Notes: a model not told the origin generated them from the sequence alone. Shown: positions 21,814 through 31,349, counted from the stretch's first letter. The stretch is DNA of 64,000 nt from Methanobacterium sp. (GCA_012838205.1 DUPR01000036.1:1-64000); one strand, 5' to 3'. A program made the numbers and translations.

Positions 21814-22227
21814 GTCACAATAACTGAATCTGGGGTTACTCATGGGAAGCCGAAACGCAAATTTATATTCAGTTTAGGCATGATATGTTTGAAGATAGGT
21901 GTTTTGGGGTTGTTCTACCAGTTTTACCATCCATTCCCTGGTCCTGCTTCATATTTTTTTGTAAAAAGTTCAAAAAAGTTGAAAGATTGATTTCAAATAA
22001 TTGATCCTTTGGAAGTTAAATAAATTATTAAAACAAACAAAGCATATCATAGATGTAAAACCCCAAAGTATTTTTTTTTATGGAGTGAAGTGAATCACTC
22101 AATAATTATTTCTTATCTTTATCTCAATTTATTGCTAACTTAGTGGGGATAGGAGCAACTTTAATATTCATTTATTTAAAACCTTAAAATAGTCAATTAA
22201 TTCATGTATATTGTTCAAAACTATTTT
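21814..22227. other. 414-bp convergent spacer after afpA
   Basis: Mostly non-coding, AT-rich, between two genes that converge. A TTTATATT box at 21862-21869 with a purine-rich flank could drive a short plus-strand transcript, and a 36-codon frame starts at 21880, but that ATG lies upstream of the expected start point and the peptide has no known relatives that I recognise. T8-T9 runs near 22072-22080 could terminate plus-strand transcription. Confidence 0.35.
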
Positions 22228-24186
22228 TTACCAGTCAAACTTCTCAAAACGTGATAGTTGTTCTTCTTCACCACTCACAATCAATACATCTTCTTTTTTT
22301 AGTTTAAAATTAGCGCCAATTTTTTTAAAGATTTTATGTTCTCGCAAAACTGCTACTATTTCAATATCATAATTTGTTATTAAGTCCCCAATAGTTTTCC
22401 CATCTGAATTAGAACTCAATACTGTTGAAGTAATTTCAATATCTTGGCTCTCATCTAAAGTGGAAGTGATTAATTCCTCGTTTGAAAGAGTTCTAAACAT
22501 TTCATAGCCATCAGATCGAATTTCATGGATAAAGTCATTAATTTTCTGCCTTGGCAAACTATATTTTTCAAGCACGCGGCTGAAAATTTCGATTGAAGTT
22601 TCAAATTCTTCAGGCACTATTTCATCAGCACCCATTTGATACAAACTCTCCATATCCCGAATATATCGTGTCCTGACGATGATGTAAATGTTGGGATTTA
22701 TTTTTTTGGCGATATCAAGAATTTTACGGGTCCCAATAGCATCTGAAATTGCCACTACCATTATCCTCGCATTTTTAATGTTAACATTTTTCAGAACTGT
22801 TCCATGGGCAGCATCACCATAATGGATTGATTCTCCGCGAGATTTTTCATTTTTGACGATTTGGGGATTTATTTCAATTACTACATAGGGAATATCTGCT
22901 TTCGAGGCAGCTTTAGCCATGTTTTTTCCATTTACCCCAAATCCAACAATTATTAAATGATCACTAAAAACTTTTTCCTGGGGAGTTTTAAAAGGATAAA
23001 ATCCCTTTTTAATTCGGTGGGGTAATGGTAACCTATCGGAAAAATGTGATATTCGTGGGGCAACAGCCAAGACAAAGGGAGTGATCGACATTGTGACTAC
23101 AGAAACGGCCAGGAACATCTGGAAAAACCCTTCATTAATAAGTCCTAATTCCAGTCCTTTTGCAGATAAAATGAAAGAAAATTCCCCTATCTGGCTTAAT
23201 ATTAAACCAACCAAGATCATGACTCGGAGTGATAGTCCCAGAATTCCTGCTGTTAAACCAGCTATTAATGATTTTAATAGAATTACAATAATGGATAAAA
23301 TGATTATTAAGAGAAGATTCTCCATAATAAAACCAATATTTAATAACATTCCAATGGACACAAAGAAAAAACTCATGAAAATATCTGCAAATGGTAAAAC
23401 ATTTCCAAGAGCTTGATTACTGTAATCAGTGTTAGATATTATTAACCCTGCTAAAAAAGCTCCTAATGCTGTTGATAATCCTATACTGGAAGTCATCCAA
23501 GTAACTCCAAAACATATTAGAATTATGGTGAGGATGAACAATTCACGGCTCTTAAAACGAGCTATATAATGTATAAGTCCTGGAACTATCCATTTTGCGC
23601 TAATTAGTGCGAATACAATTAAACCAACTCCTTTGACCAGTAATAATGGCAAGTTGTTAAAAATACCATTGTCCACACCAGCCAGCATTGGTATGAAAAG
23701 AATAACTAATACTACTGCAATATCCTGAAAAATTAAAATTCCCAGTGATATTTGTCCATGTATACTATAAATTTGATCTTTTTCTTGAAGAATTCTTAAT
23801 ACCACAGCGGTACTGCTGAAGGATACTAAAAGTCCGATAAAAATAGATTCAGAGGTATTAAGGCCTAAATTTGAACAAAGAAGGTAAGTTGCTAATAATG
23901 TTAACGTAAGCTGTAGTGAACCACCCAGAATTACATATCTTTTTATTTGTGAAACTTTTTCCAATGAAAATTCAATTCCAATAGTGAAAAGGAGAAATAT
24001 GACTCCTAACTCCGCCAAAAAATTTACTTCATCAATGGGTACCAGTCCTAAACCATGGGGACCTGCCAGTAACCCTGTGATGAAAAAGGCCAGAATTGCT
24101 GGAATTCGCATTTTACGGAATAATAAGACCGAAATTACTGATAAACCAATAATTATTACGACTTCTTTTAATAAAGGAATTTCCAT
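22228..24186 (-). CDS. Kef-type cation:proton antiporter with TrkA domains
   Basis: Integral membrane monovalent cation/H+ antiporter of the CPA2 class, 652 residues. The first ~380 residues hold about 12 hydrophobic helices, with ILAFFITGLLAGPHGLG near residue 30 and the LSTALGAFLAGLIIS motif near 235-250. A RCK/TrkA-N nucleotide-binding domain begins at LIIVGFGVNGKNMAKAA (about 398-414), and a TrkA-C domain occupies the last ~85 residues. The combination implies K+ or Na+ exchange gated by NAD(H) or another ligand. GAGGAG precedes the ATG. It is divergent from the PadR gene, 158 bases away. Confidence 0.9.
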   Translation of the reverse strand: MEIPLLKEVVIIIGLSVISVLLFRKMRIPAILAFFITGLLAGPHGLGLVPIDEVNFLAELGVIFLLFTIGIEFSLEKVSQIKRYVILGGSLQLTLTLLATYLLCSNLGLNTSESIFIGLLVSFSSTAVVLRILQEKDQIYSIHGQISLGILIFQDIAVVLVILFIPMLAGVDNGIFNNLPLLLVKGVGLIVFALISAKWIVPGLIHYIARFKSRELFILTIILICFGVTWMTSSIGLSTALGAFLAGLIISNTDYSNQALGNVLPFADIFMSFFFVSIGMLLNIGFIMENLLLIIILSIIVILLKSLIAGLTAGILGLSLRVMILVGLILSQIGEFSFILSAKGLELGLINEGFFQMFLAVSVVTMSITPFVLAVAPRISHFSDRLPLPHRIKKGFYPFKTPQEKVFSDHLIIVGFGVNGKNMAKAASKADIPYVVIEINPQIVKNEKSRGESIHYGDAAHGTVLKNVNIKNARIMVVAISDAIGTRKILDIAKKINPNIYIIVRTRYIRDMESLYQMGADEIVPEEFETSIEIFSRVLEKYSLPRQKINDFIHEIRSDGYEMFRTLSNEELITSTLDESQDIEITSTVLSSNSDGKTIGDLITNYDIEIVAVLREHKIFKKIGANFKLKKEDVLIVSGEEEQLSRFEKFDW

Positions 24187-24313
24187 TCAATTTGCTCCTC
24201 AAACAGAGATGTAAAAAAATTTTGTGTATAATAATGTTCATTGTTATTTAATCAGAAGTAAATAAACTTCATCTATTTTTTTTGTTGTGATTCAAATATG
24301 GGTGGGAGAAAGA

Positions 24314-24357
24314 TTTAAATATTATTATAATATTAGAATATTCTATGTCTAGAATAT
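24314..24357 (+). promoter_or_regulatory. PadR gene promoter with palindrome over the start codon
   Basis: TATA box TTTAAATA at 24314-24321 predicts a transcript start within a few bases of ATG 24345, and no ribosome site is present, so the message is probably leaderless. The perfect 12-bp palindrome TAGAATATTCTA (24334-24345) ends on the A of ATG, and the half copy CTAGAATATC follows at 24349-24358. This fits self-repression by the PadR protein. Confidence 0.55.
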
Positions 24358-24893
24358 CAGATTTGGAGACAGCTATACTTGGCCTACTATATGAGGAACC
24401 TCAGCACGGTTATCAATTGGAAAAGACTATTGAAGGATGGGGAATGCGTAATTGGACCCCAATAGGGTTTTCATCCATTTATTATGTTTTAAAAAAGCTG
24501 GAAAAAAAGGAATTAGTTGAATCAAAGTTAGAAAAAGTCGAAGGAAAACCTTCTCGTAAAGTGTTCACCATCACGGACTTGGGAAAAAATACCATGAAAG
24601 AAAAGCTAACCAGTCTTCTTTCTTGGAATAAAAAGTTAATAAATCCATTTGATCTTGGCCTGGCTTATCTTAACTATCTGGAACCACAGGAAGTTATTGA
24701 TTGTCTGGAAAATTACTTAGAATCGGCCCAGGGTAGAATAAAATTCCTGGAAAGCTCAGTGAAGATGCAGAAAGAATTAAAATCCCCTTACTATGTTGTT
24801 GCGCTTTTCAGCAGGCCATTAGCAAGCCTTAAAACTGAGATGGAATGGGTAAAAGAATTTATTGAAGAAATTAAAAGGGAAGAAAATCTTTAA
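24345..24893 (+). CDS. PadR-family transcriptional regulator
   Basis: A 182-residue dimeric winged-helix regulator. Residues 1-80 contain the PadR core: ETAILGLLYEEPQHGYQLEKTI, GFSSIYYVLKKLEKKELVES, GKPSRKVFTITDLGK. The C-terminal half is the helical dimerisation domain of the long PadR class (VirR/AphA-like), with NPFDLGLAYLNYL. It starts at ATG without a ribosome site and is followed after 11 bases by a GyrI-like ligand-binding protein, so the pair is one operon. Typical PadR proteins sense small toxic molecules; the ligand is unknown. Confidence 0.9.
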   Translation: MSRISDLETAILGLLYEEPQHGYQLEKTIEGWGMRNWTPIGFSSIYYVLKKLEKKELVESKLEKVEGKPSRKVFTITDLGKNTMKEKLTSLLSWNKKLINPFDLGLAYLNYLEPQEVIDCLENYLESAQGRIKFLESSVKMQKELKSPYYVVALFSRPLASLKTEMEWVKEFIEEIKREENL

Positions 24894-24904
24894 AAGGTGG
24901 AAAA

Positions 24905-25363
24905 ATGGAAATTGTCGAAAAGAAAATTGGAAAAAGACAAGTGGCTTATATAAAGTATAAGGGATCTTATGAAGAAGTCCCAATACTCATGGGGGAAGTT
25001 GTGGGATTTATAATGGCCAAGGGGCTGCAGATAATGGGCCCTCCATTTGGTGTTTACTTCAACAGCCCCCAGGAAGTCCCAGTAGAAAAGCTCATGTATG
25101 AAATTGCAATGCCTATTTCAGGGGAAGCGGAAGAAGAAAGACGAGTAAAAATCAAAACAATACCTGAACAACTGGTTCTATCAACAATATATAAAGGACC
25201 TTACAGCGAATGTGGGAGCACAATAGGGGCACTGGTACAGTACGCCTACCAAAATGGATATGAAATCATAGGGCCTCCAATGGAGACCTACATCTCAGAC
25301 CCCAATGAAACACCAGAAGATGACCTATTAACAGAGATGTGCTTTCCAGTGATGAAAAAATAG
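24905..25363 (+). CDS. GyrI-like small-molecule-binding protein
   Basis: A 152-residue protein of two repeated SHS2-type halves, as in GyrI and the ligand-binding part of BmrR/Rob. Each half has a Y-K-G-x-Y turn (IKYKGSYEE; IYKGPYSEC) and a G-P-P-x-x-x-Y segment (MGPPFGVYF; IGPPMETYI). AAAGGTGG sits before ATG. Located right after PadR, it probably serves as drug or metabolite binder in the same response. An enzymatic hydrolase role is known for some relatives and cannot be excluded. Confidence 0.85.
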   Translation: MEIVEKKIGKRQVAYIKYKGSYEEVPILMGEVVGFIMAKGLQIMGPPFGVYFNSPQEVPVEKLMYEIAMPISGEAEEERRVKIKTIPEQLVLSTIYKGPYSECGSTIGALVQYAYQNGYEIIGPPMETYISDPNETPEDDLLTEMCFPVMKK

Positions 25364-25411
25364 GTCTAAAATTACATTTTTTTTAAATTGATGGTAAAGG
25401 GGAGATTTTCG

Positions 25412-25468
25412 ATGAATAAGTATCTTAAAAACATTATGGGGGATGTATCGCTTGGAGGATTTAACTAG
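25412..25468 (+). CDS. Possible 18-residue leader peptide ORF
   Basis: ATG 25412 follows AGGGGAG with ten-base spacing and reads 18 codons to TAG, ending within the repeated region that carries the ribosome sites for the next gene. It could be a translated leader. It could equally be the remains of a duplicated gene start, since its last codons are a copy of the amidohydrolase ribosome-site region. Confidence 0.3.
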   Translation: MNKYLKNIMGDVSLGGFN

Positions 25469-25529
25469 TTCACGGGGGATTTAACTAGTTCACATGTCAT
25501 TTGGAGTTACATGTCACTTGGAGGATTTA
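25451..25529 (+). repeat. Short tandem duplications in the amidohydrolase leader
   Basis: GGATTTAACTAGTTCAC occurs twice with 20-bp period (25457-25473, 25477-25493). ATGTCAYTTGGAG occurs twice with 17-bp period (25494-25506, 25511-25523). CTTGGAGGATTTA is found at 25451-25463 and again at 25517-25529, where it provides the ribosome site. This looks like recent slippage that multiplied the ribosome-binding region. Confidence 0.8.
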
Positions 25530-25532
25530 TCT

Positions 25533-26372
25533 ATGATAGTAGATGCTCATGTACACCTGCATCCAACAGAAGAAGTTGGAAAAATGGTTGTAGAACTGAT
25601 TAAAGAAAAACATGGTGTGGGTTATTACAGTTACGGCACACCAGATGATTATGTGGGTGATATGAGTGCTGCAAACATTGATAAGGCAGTTATACTCAGT
25701 TTTGCACTTGATAATCAACTTAAAAACAATAACTTCTGGACTGTAGCCATCACCAAGACTGGGAAAAATCGGCCAGCCAAATATCCTATGTTCATCCCAT
25801 TTATCTCTGTAAGCCCCACCATGACTGGCCGAAAACCCGTTGAAGAATTGGAGCACAAACTTAAATGGGGAATGCGAGGTTTAAAGATCCATCCTGTTGC
25901 ACAAAAATTCGCACCAGATGATGATAGGATGTGGCCAGTTTATGAATGGCTGGTTAAACACGATTTACCCATAACCGCCCATTCAGGTATAAATATTGAC
26001 GAAAAATCAGAACTCGGCGAACCAAAAAGATGGATAAATGTTCTGGAAGATTTTCCTGATTTAAAGTTAATCATTGCCCATCTGGGGAATGGTTTCTGGG
26101 ATCAGACCATAGAAATTGCAGAAAAATTCCCTCATGTCATGTTTGACACAGCCATAGCCATCTCCCACATCGATACACCAACCACCTTGGATGACGCTGA
26201 AGCTGTGGACTTAATCCGAACTATAGGCTCTGAAAGAATAATGTTTGGTTCGGATTATCCATGGATAAACCCTTCAGGGGATGTTCAACGGATTAATAGT
26301 CTAGATTTAAGTGAAAACGATAAAAAACGCATACTTGGTGAAAATGCTTTTAAATTTTTTAACTTAAAATAA
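25533..26372 (+). CDS. Amidohydrolase-family metal-dependent hydrolase (COG2159-like)
   Basis: A 279-residue TIM-barrel hydrolase of the ACMSD/TatD-like amidohydrolase type. Metal ligands are visible: HVHLHP at the N-terminus, LKIHP (about 116-120), ITAHSG (about 152-157), IAHLG (about 183-187) and FGSDYPW (about 241-247). The substrate is not predictable. I start at ATG 25533, preceded by TTGGAGGATTTATCT; the in-frame ATG 25494 has no ribosome site and would add 13 residues encoded by repeats. It is followed after 26 bases by an AlkD-type gene. Confidence 0.85.
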   Translation: MIVDAHVHLHPTEEVGKMVVELIKEKHGVGYYSYGTPDDYVGDMSAANIDKAVILSFALDNQLKNNNFWTVAITKTGKNRPAKYPMFIPFISVSPTMTGRKPVEELEHKLKWGMRGLKIHPVAQKFAPDDDRMWPVYEWLVKHDLPITAHSGINIDEKSELGEPKRWINVLEDFPDLKLIIAHLGNGFWDQTIEIAEKFPHVMFDTAIAISHIDTPTTLDDAEAVDLIRTIGSERIMFGSDYPWINPSGDVQRINSLDLSENDKKRILGENAFKFFNLK

Positions 26373-26398
26373 ATCTCAAACTTGATTGGTGGGTAAAA

Positions 26399-27088
26399 AT
26401 GGAATATAAAGAGATTATACAAGAACTAGAGTCATTATCAAATTCCGATGATATTGAAGGGATGGCCCGTTTTGGGATCAATCCCCAGAAAGTTTTTGGC
26501 GTAAGAATGCCAGAATTACGGCGAATAGCCAAAAAGGCTAGTAATGATCATGGTTTAGCCAGCCAACTATGGCAGGCAGGCTACCAGGAATCCATGATCC
26601 TGGCTTGTATGATTGAAGATCCTAAAGCTGTCACCGAAGAACAAATGGATGATTGGGTTCTTAAATTTGATACTTGGGCAGTCTGTGATCAATGTTGCAT
26701 CAAATTATTCCATAAGACTCCTTACGCGTATAAAAAAGTATTTGAATGGAGCACACGGGAAGAACAATTTGTAAAAAGAGCTGCATTTACTTTAATAGCG
26801 GTTCTGGCAGTTCATGATAAAAAAGCCCCTGATCAGAATTTTGAACAATTTTTCCCAATAATAATTAGAGAATCAACTGATAACCGTATTTACGTTAAAA
26901 AGGCAGTTAATTGGGCTTTAAGGCAGATTGGAAAAAGAAACATAAATTTAAATCGAAAATCTGTTAAAGTTTCAAAAAATATGTTAAAAAGTGATTCTAA
27001 AGCTGCTCAATGGATTGCAAAACATGCTTTACATGAGTTACAAAGTGACAAAGTTCAAAAGTTATTGACCAAAAAAATTGGTTACTAA
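26399..27088 (+). CDS. AlkD-like DNA alkylation repair protein
   Basis: A 229-residue all-helical HEAT-repeat protein of the AlkD DNA glycosylase family, which removes N3/N7-alkylated purines. FGVRMPELRRIAKK (about 34-47), DTWAVCDQCCIKLF (about 90-103, with the catalytic-type Trp and Asp) and VKKAVNWALRQIGKRN (about 161-176) are characteristic. GGTGGGTAAAA precedes ATG. It probably shares a transcript with the amidohydrolase upstream. Confidence 0.88.
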   Translation: MEYKEIIQELESLSNSDDIEGMARFGINPQKVFGVRMPELRRIAKKASNDHGLASQLWQAGYQESMILACMIEDPKAVTEEQMDDWVLKFDTWAVCDQCCIKLFHKTPYAYKKVFEWSTREEQFVKRAAFTLIAVLAVHDKKAPDQNFEQFFPIIIRESTDNRIYVKKAVNWALRQIGKRNINLNRKSVKVSKNMLKSDSKAAQWIAKHALHELQSDKVQKLLTKKIGY

Positions 27089-27511
27089 TATTGAAAACAA
27101 AATTAAATCTTTTTCATCATTCAAGTGTTAAATCACTCCTATAAATTAAAAAACTAATTGAAAATTCTTTGACCTTTTTTTTACAAAGGTAATCTTGAAA
27201 ATAGGGCTGAAAGGGATTGTTTAAAACCAGACGTTAATTGTTCAATATATTCAATCTGATACAATGTCCCTATAATAAATGTAGCATCGAATTTATTTTT
27301 AAAAAAATAATATTGAAAGGATTATAGGGAGTTTTGCTTCATTATTATTCACGGGATCATTTATCACTGCATAAGCAACAATAACAATGGCCAGAACAAT
27401 TAAAACAATTTTATACACATTATCACATTCTTAAATTATTTAAAAAAAGTTTTTCGAATCTTAATAATCTAGAAAATGGATATTGGTAAGCTAAAAAAAT
27501 CAGTATTATTT
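27089..27511. other. 423-bp spacer between alkD-like gene and atwA
   Basis: Convergent AT-rich gap. The only candidate gene is a short minus-strand membrane peptide frame at 27299-27418, listed separately. The rest shows no repeat or RNA structure that I can support. Confidence 0.35.
27299..27418 (-). CDS. Possible 39-residue single-helix membrane peptide
   Basis: GTG start at 27418, then a strongly hydrophobic run (VYKIVLIVLAIVIVAYAVI) followed by a polar turn with N-N-N-E and a second hydrophobic end. No strong ribosome site. The preceding bases are AT-rich with no obvious promoter. Such hydrophobic micro-ORFs occur by chance in AT-rich DNA, so this is tentative. Confidence 0.25.
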   Translation of the reverse strand: MYKIVLIVLAIVIVAYAVINDPVNNNEAKLPIILSILFF

Positions 27512-29110
27512 TTATGTTTCTTCTTTTAGCATCTTATTTTTTTCAGTAACCGTTAATTCTTCCACAACTTCACTGGGAATCCCAGTTTTAAGGATTTTAC
27601 CACCTCGCATTATGGAAGCTCGGTCACATACATCCAAAACAAAATCCATATCATGACTGATTATGAGAAAAGTTTGATCAAGCTCTTCACGTGCTTTTTT
27701 AATGGAGTCTGTAACTTGCACCCGGGTTATAGGATCCATGGTACCTGTAGGTTCATCAAGAATTACAATTTTAGGTTCCTTAATAAGAACTTGGGCCAGA
27801 GCAACTCGATGACGTTCTCCACCACTCAGTTCATCATGGTATTTGTAAAGAATACTCTCTGCATAGTTTTCATCGAATCCAACAGCATTTAAAACATATA
27901 ATGCTTTCATCTTCGCAAATTCAGCTGGTAACTCAAGACTAATAGCTTCAGTTAAATTTCCCAAAACATTGCGGTGGGGATAAAGACTGTATTCTTGATG
28001 AAGAATTCCAAGGTAAGGTTTTATTCGACCACGACCAAAAATACCCTTTTCTGTCATATCAATCCAATTATCTCCCAGTTTAACATCGATCTGGCCACTG
28101 CTAGGATCGGTGAGTCCGTACAAAATGCGTGATAAAGTTGTTTTCCCTGCTCCGGAAAGACCTACCACACCATAAATCTCCCCTTCATTTACTGAAAGAT
28201 CAATACCATCCACAGCTTTAATTACTCCTCTTTCAATGGAGTAATAGTGCTTTTTAACATCATCCATTTTGATGATGGGTCCTCCTGTTTCAAAGGTTTC
28301 ACTAATTTTTGGTTGAGGCACATGTTCCATGAAACTCTTAACAACAGTCTCAGGATCTCCTTCTTCAATTATTTCACCTTTATCCAACCATATCACATGG
28401 TCGGAGAGGTTTTCCATTACTTCAGGCCAGTGGGATGTGATTACCATGCTGAGACCCTGACTTTTCACACCTTCAATCAGTGCTTGATGAATCAGTTGAG
28501 CAGTGTTGGGATCAAGAGTACCGGTGGGTTCATCTGCCAGGAAGATCATAGGTTCTTTTGCTAGCTGACGGGCTAGAACTACCCTCTGTTTTTCTCCACC
28601 ACTAAGATCTCGGGCTATATGGGTTATTCTATGTGTCATCTGGGCTAAATCAAGAAGATCTATTGCTAAATAAGTGCTTTCTTCTTCATCATGCCCTTGA
28701 ATTGATTTTAGCACATTATCAATCACGGTGTCATCTTCGTATAATGCAAAGGTTCTCTGCAACATTATTGAGATTCGGCGCCTGATTGCAGCGAAAATAT
28801 TCCGATCAGCATTCCAAAAGTCAACTTCCATCTTTTCGAATTTTCCTCCGCATTTGCAGTTCTTATTGTTCAGTGATGGTGGTTCTACACTGAGGCATTT
28901 AGGGCATATTGCGATATGGTAAATTATTTGACCTTTATCTGGTTTGTAATCCTTCATACCACGTAACATATTTATTAGGACAGATTTTCCAGAACCACTT
29001 TTACCGAGAATTCCTAGAATGCTTCCTTCTGCAACGTTGATATTCAAGTTGTCTAAGACTTTAACTCCATTGAAGGTTTTGGTTATATTTTTTATTTCTA
29101 TGAAAGACAT
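27512..29110 (-). CDS. atwA: Methyl-coenzyme M reductase system component A2
   Basis: ATP-binding protein of 532 residues that takes part in ATP-dependent reductive activation of methyl-CoM reductase, bringing its nickel F430 to Ni(I). It has two ABC ATPase domains: Walker A GKSGSGKS (about 35-42) with signature LSGGEKQR (about 168), and Walker A GLSGAGKT (about 318-325) with signature LSGGERHR (about 430). An inserted zinc-type cluster CPKCLS followed by CKCGGKF lies at about 69-90. All are AtwA hallmarks. GGTGG precedes the ATG. It lies alone, away from mcr genes. Confidence 0.95.
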   Translation of the reverse strand: MSFIEIKNITKTFNGVKVLDNLNINVAEGSILGILGKSGSGKSVLINMLRGMKDYKPDKGQIIYHIAICPKCLSVEPPSLNNKNCKCGGKFEKMEVDFWNADRNIFAAIRRRISIMLQRTFALYEDDTVIDNVLKSIQGHDEEESTYLAIDLLDLAQMTHRITHIARDLSGGEKQRVVLARQLAKEPMIFLADEPTGTLDPNTAQLIHQALIEGVKSQGLSMVITSHWPEVMENLSDHVIWLDKGEIIEEGDPETVVKSFMEHVPQPKISETFETGGPIIKMDDVKKHYYSIERGVIKAVDGIDLSVNEGEIYGVVGLSGAGKTTLSRILYGLTDPSSGQIDVKLGDNWIDMTEKGIFGRGRIKPYLGILHQEYSLYPHRNVLGNLTEAISLELPAEFAKMKALYVLNAVGFDENYAESILYKYHDELSGGERHRVALAQVLIKEPKIVILDEPTGTMDPITRVQVTDSIKKAREELDQTFLIISHDMDFVLDVCDRASIMRGGKILKTGIPSEVVEELTVTEKNKMLKEET

Positions 29111-29158
29111 TAAACCACCAATTCTTCTTCATCAAATAACACTTATTTATTAATTTAT

Positions 29159-29743
29159 TTATTGTTTTTCGGCCCCACAAAGTGGAGTTTCACATTTAGG
29201 GCATTTATTATTACTGCAAGGCACTCCTTGAGTTTTTGGAGATTCATAGCCACAATTTGGACATTTACAAATTGTTGGAGCTCCAACTCCCAGTCCAGTT
29301 CCTCCATATGATCTTCTTTGTAGTAATGAATCTTCAGAGTCAGAACGCGTTTTATCCTTTATAAAAATTATTTTAGTGGATTTACAATCTGGGCATTTTT
29401 TGTATTCTTTGCGGGGATGTTGCCATTCAAATCCACATTCATTACACTCGTATTTAGTTTCACTATCCTTTCCGATGATGATTAGTGGATTGCCATTTAT
29501 TAAGGCATTAGCTATCTTCTTACGTGATGAATTCAATATTCTATGAAATGTAGGTTGAGATATTCCCATTATCTCTGCTGACCTTTTTTGCTGAATATCA
29601 AGATAGTCTCTTAATCGGATTGCTTCAAATTCATCTATCCCTATTTGAATAGGGTTTATATTCTCTGAATCTTCTCGTTCTGGTTTAAAACATCTTATTT
29701 GGGGTTCTTGTGATATTCTTCGGAATCTACGGGGTCTTGCCAT
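29159..29743 (-). CDS. DUF134-family regulator with zinc ribbons
   Basis: A 194-residue protein beginning MARPRRFRRIS, the DUF134 signature, with a sigma-70-region-4-like helix-turn-helix (GIDEFEAIRLRDYL, QKRSAEIMGISQPTFHRIL at about 34-69). The C-terminus is unusual in having three cysteine pairs: CNECGFEW with CPDCKS, then CKCPNCGYES, and CSNNKCPKC ending near CGAEKQ. DUF134 proteins are predicted DNA-binding regulators of unknown target. There is no ribosome site at ATG 29743, and a TATA-like stretch lies about 25-45 bases upstream, so the message may be leaderless. Confidence 0.85.
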   Translation of the reverse strand: MARPRRFRRISQEPQIRCFKPEREDSENINPIQIGIDEFEAIRLRDYLDIQQKRSAEIMGISQPTFHRILNSSRKKIANALINGNPLIIIGKDSETKYECNECGFEWQHPRKEYKKCPDCKSTKIIFIKDKTRSDSEDSLLQRRSYGGTGLGVGAPTICKCPNCGYESPKTQGVPCSNNKCPKCETPLCGAEKQ

Positions 29744-29887
29744 ATTGTGAATATATATTCAATTGTCTAATATATATTTTTTCATGGACTAAATCAAAGT
29801 CAACAAATAAATTATGTGTATTAAATTTCTCCTCTTATTTATTCACGCAATGCTTTAATAGATGACTATATAATTTTTAAAATACAT

Positions 29888-29909
29888 AATTAAGATTAAG
29901 ATCTTAATT
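29888..29909. promoter_or_regulatory. Inverted repeat upstream of receiver-kinase gene
   Basis: AATTAAGAT and ATCTTAATT with a four-base spacer form a perfect 9-bp inverted repeat. Inside it ATTAAGATCTTAAT (29895-29908) is also a perfect 14-bp palindrome. It lies 46 bases before the kinase start, where a regulator could act. Confidence 0.45.
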
Positions 29910-29954
29910 GACAATTTGCAGATGCCAAGGATAAAGTCCAGTATGGGGAGTAAT

Positions 29955-31349
29955 ATGGCACATATACTAATTGTTGAAGATGAAGTTGTGGAGGTTATGT
30001 ATCTTAAAAATAGCCTCCAATTAATGGGTTACGATGTGTTAGCTGTTGCATCCAGTGGAGATGAAGCTATAGATAAAGCTAAAAAATTAAAACCTGATCT
30101 TATTTTGATGGATGTTGTTTTGAAAGGGGATATGGATGGTATTGAAGCAGCAAAACACATTAAAAAATTTAAAATTCCTATAATATTTCTCACTGGCCTC
30201 CTTGATGATAGGACTGTTAGCAGAGCCTTGCTGAGTGAGCCTTATGGTTACATCATCAAACCATTTGATAATCGTAAATTGAAAATATCAATTGAAGTAG
30301 CCCTCTATAAGGATAGGATGGAAAAAAGACTTAAAAAAAGTCAAGAAGATTATTATCACACTATTTTTGAAAATACAGGCACAGCAACCGCGATCATTGA
30401 AGAGGATAAAACCCTTTCCCTGGTTAATACTGAGTTTTCCAACTTAACTGGCTATTCAAAAGAAGAAATAGAACATAAGATTAAATGGACCAAACTCTTT
30501 GCACCGGAAGAACTTTCCATGGTGGAAGACTATCATTACCTCCGCAGAGTAAATCCAGATAGTGCCCCTAAAAACTATGAAACACGATTAGTAACACGCA
30601 ATAATGATATTAAAGATATTCACATGATTGTAGCCATGATTCCGGGAACAAAAAAGAGCATGGTTTCTGTTTTTGATATTACTCAACGTAAAATCGCTGA
30701 GGATAATCTTAAAAAATCGTTAAAGCAAAAAGAGATTTTGTTAAGAGAAATTCATCACAGAGTAAAAAATAATTTACAAGTAATATCCAGTCTCCTGAGC
30801 TTGCAAAAGCATCAATTCGGAGATACGGAAACAGCAGATATCTTGAATGAGTGCAAGGGAAGGGTCAGGGCAATGGCAATGATCCATGAAAATTTGTACC
30901 ACTCTAATGATATAAACAATATTGATTTTGGAATTTACTTAAATAAGATGTTATCCGCCATTCAACGTTCATATCAAGTTTCTAATTCCATCAAAATAAA
31001 CACCAATGTTGAAGATGTGTTAATGGGGATAGAAACTGCAATGCCTTGCGGACTTATAATAAATGAACTTTCAACTAACAGTATTAAACACGCATTTCCA
31101 AATCGAGATATGGGAAATATCTTTGTTCAACTAGAATCTGTCAATGATTCATACGTTCTAACTTATGCTGATGATGGGATAGGTATCCCTGAGAATATCA
31201 ATTCTGCAAACTCTAAAAAACTGGGTTTATTGATTGTGGAAACATTAGTGAATCAATTGAATGGTGTAATGGAAATTGACAGAAGTAAAGGAACCAAATT
31301 TGTTATTAAATTCAGAGAACTACCCTATCAAGACAGAACAAAATTATAA
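29955..31349 (+). CDS. Hybrid receiver-PAS-histidine kinase
   Basis: A cytoplasmic signalling protein of about 464 residues with receiver domain first (phospho-acceptor Asp53 in LILMDVV, Lys in YIIKPFD), a PAS domain (about 135-250, FENTGTATAIIEED), then a HisKA_2/HWE-type kinase with phospho-His near 266 in EIHHRVKNNLQVISSL and an ATPase with N box INELSTNSIKHAF and G box DDGIGIPE. It has no membrane segment, so the signal is probably intracellular. I start at ATG 29955, six bases after GGGGAG; the longer frame from 29916 adds residues without a ribosome site. No partner regulator is adjacent. Confidence 0.9.
   Translation: MAHILIVEDEVVEVMYLKNSLQLMGYDVLAVASSGDEAIDKAKKLKPDLILMDVVLKGDMDGIEAAKHIKKFKIPIIFLTGLLDDRTVSRALLSEPYGYIIKPFDNRKLKISIEVALYKDRMEKRLKKSQEDYYHTIFENTGTATAIIEEDKTLSLVNTEFSNLTGYSKEEIEHKIKWTKLFAPEELSMVEDYHYLRRVNPDSAPKNYETRLVTRNNDIKDIHMIVAMIPGTKKSMVSVFDITQRKIAEDNLKKSLKQKEILLREIHHRVKNNLQVISSLLSLQKHQFGDTETADILNECKGRVRAMAMIHENLYHSNDINNIDFGIYLNKMLSAIQRSYQVSNSIKINTNVEDVLMGIETAMPCGLIINELSTNSIKHAFPNRDMGNIFVQLESVNDSYVLTYADDGIGIPENINSANSKKLGLLIVETLVNQLNGVMEIDRSKGTKFVIKFRELPYQDRTKL

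Noticed and set aside
21880..21990. 36-codon frame after a TATA-like box downstream of afpA
   Set aside because: Its ATG lies upstream of the expected transcript start and the peptide shows no recognisable features.
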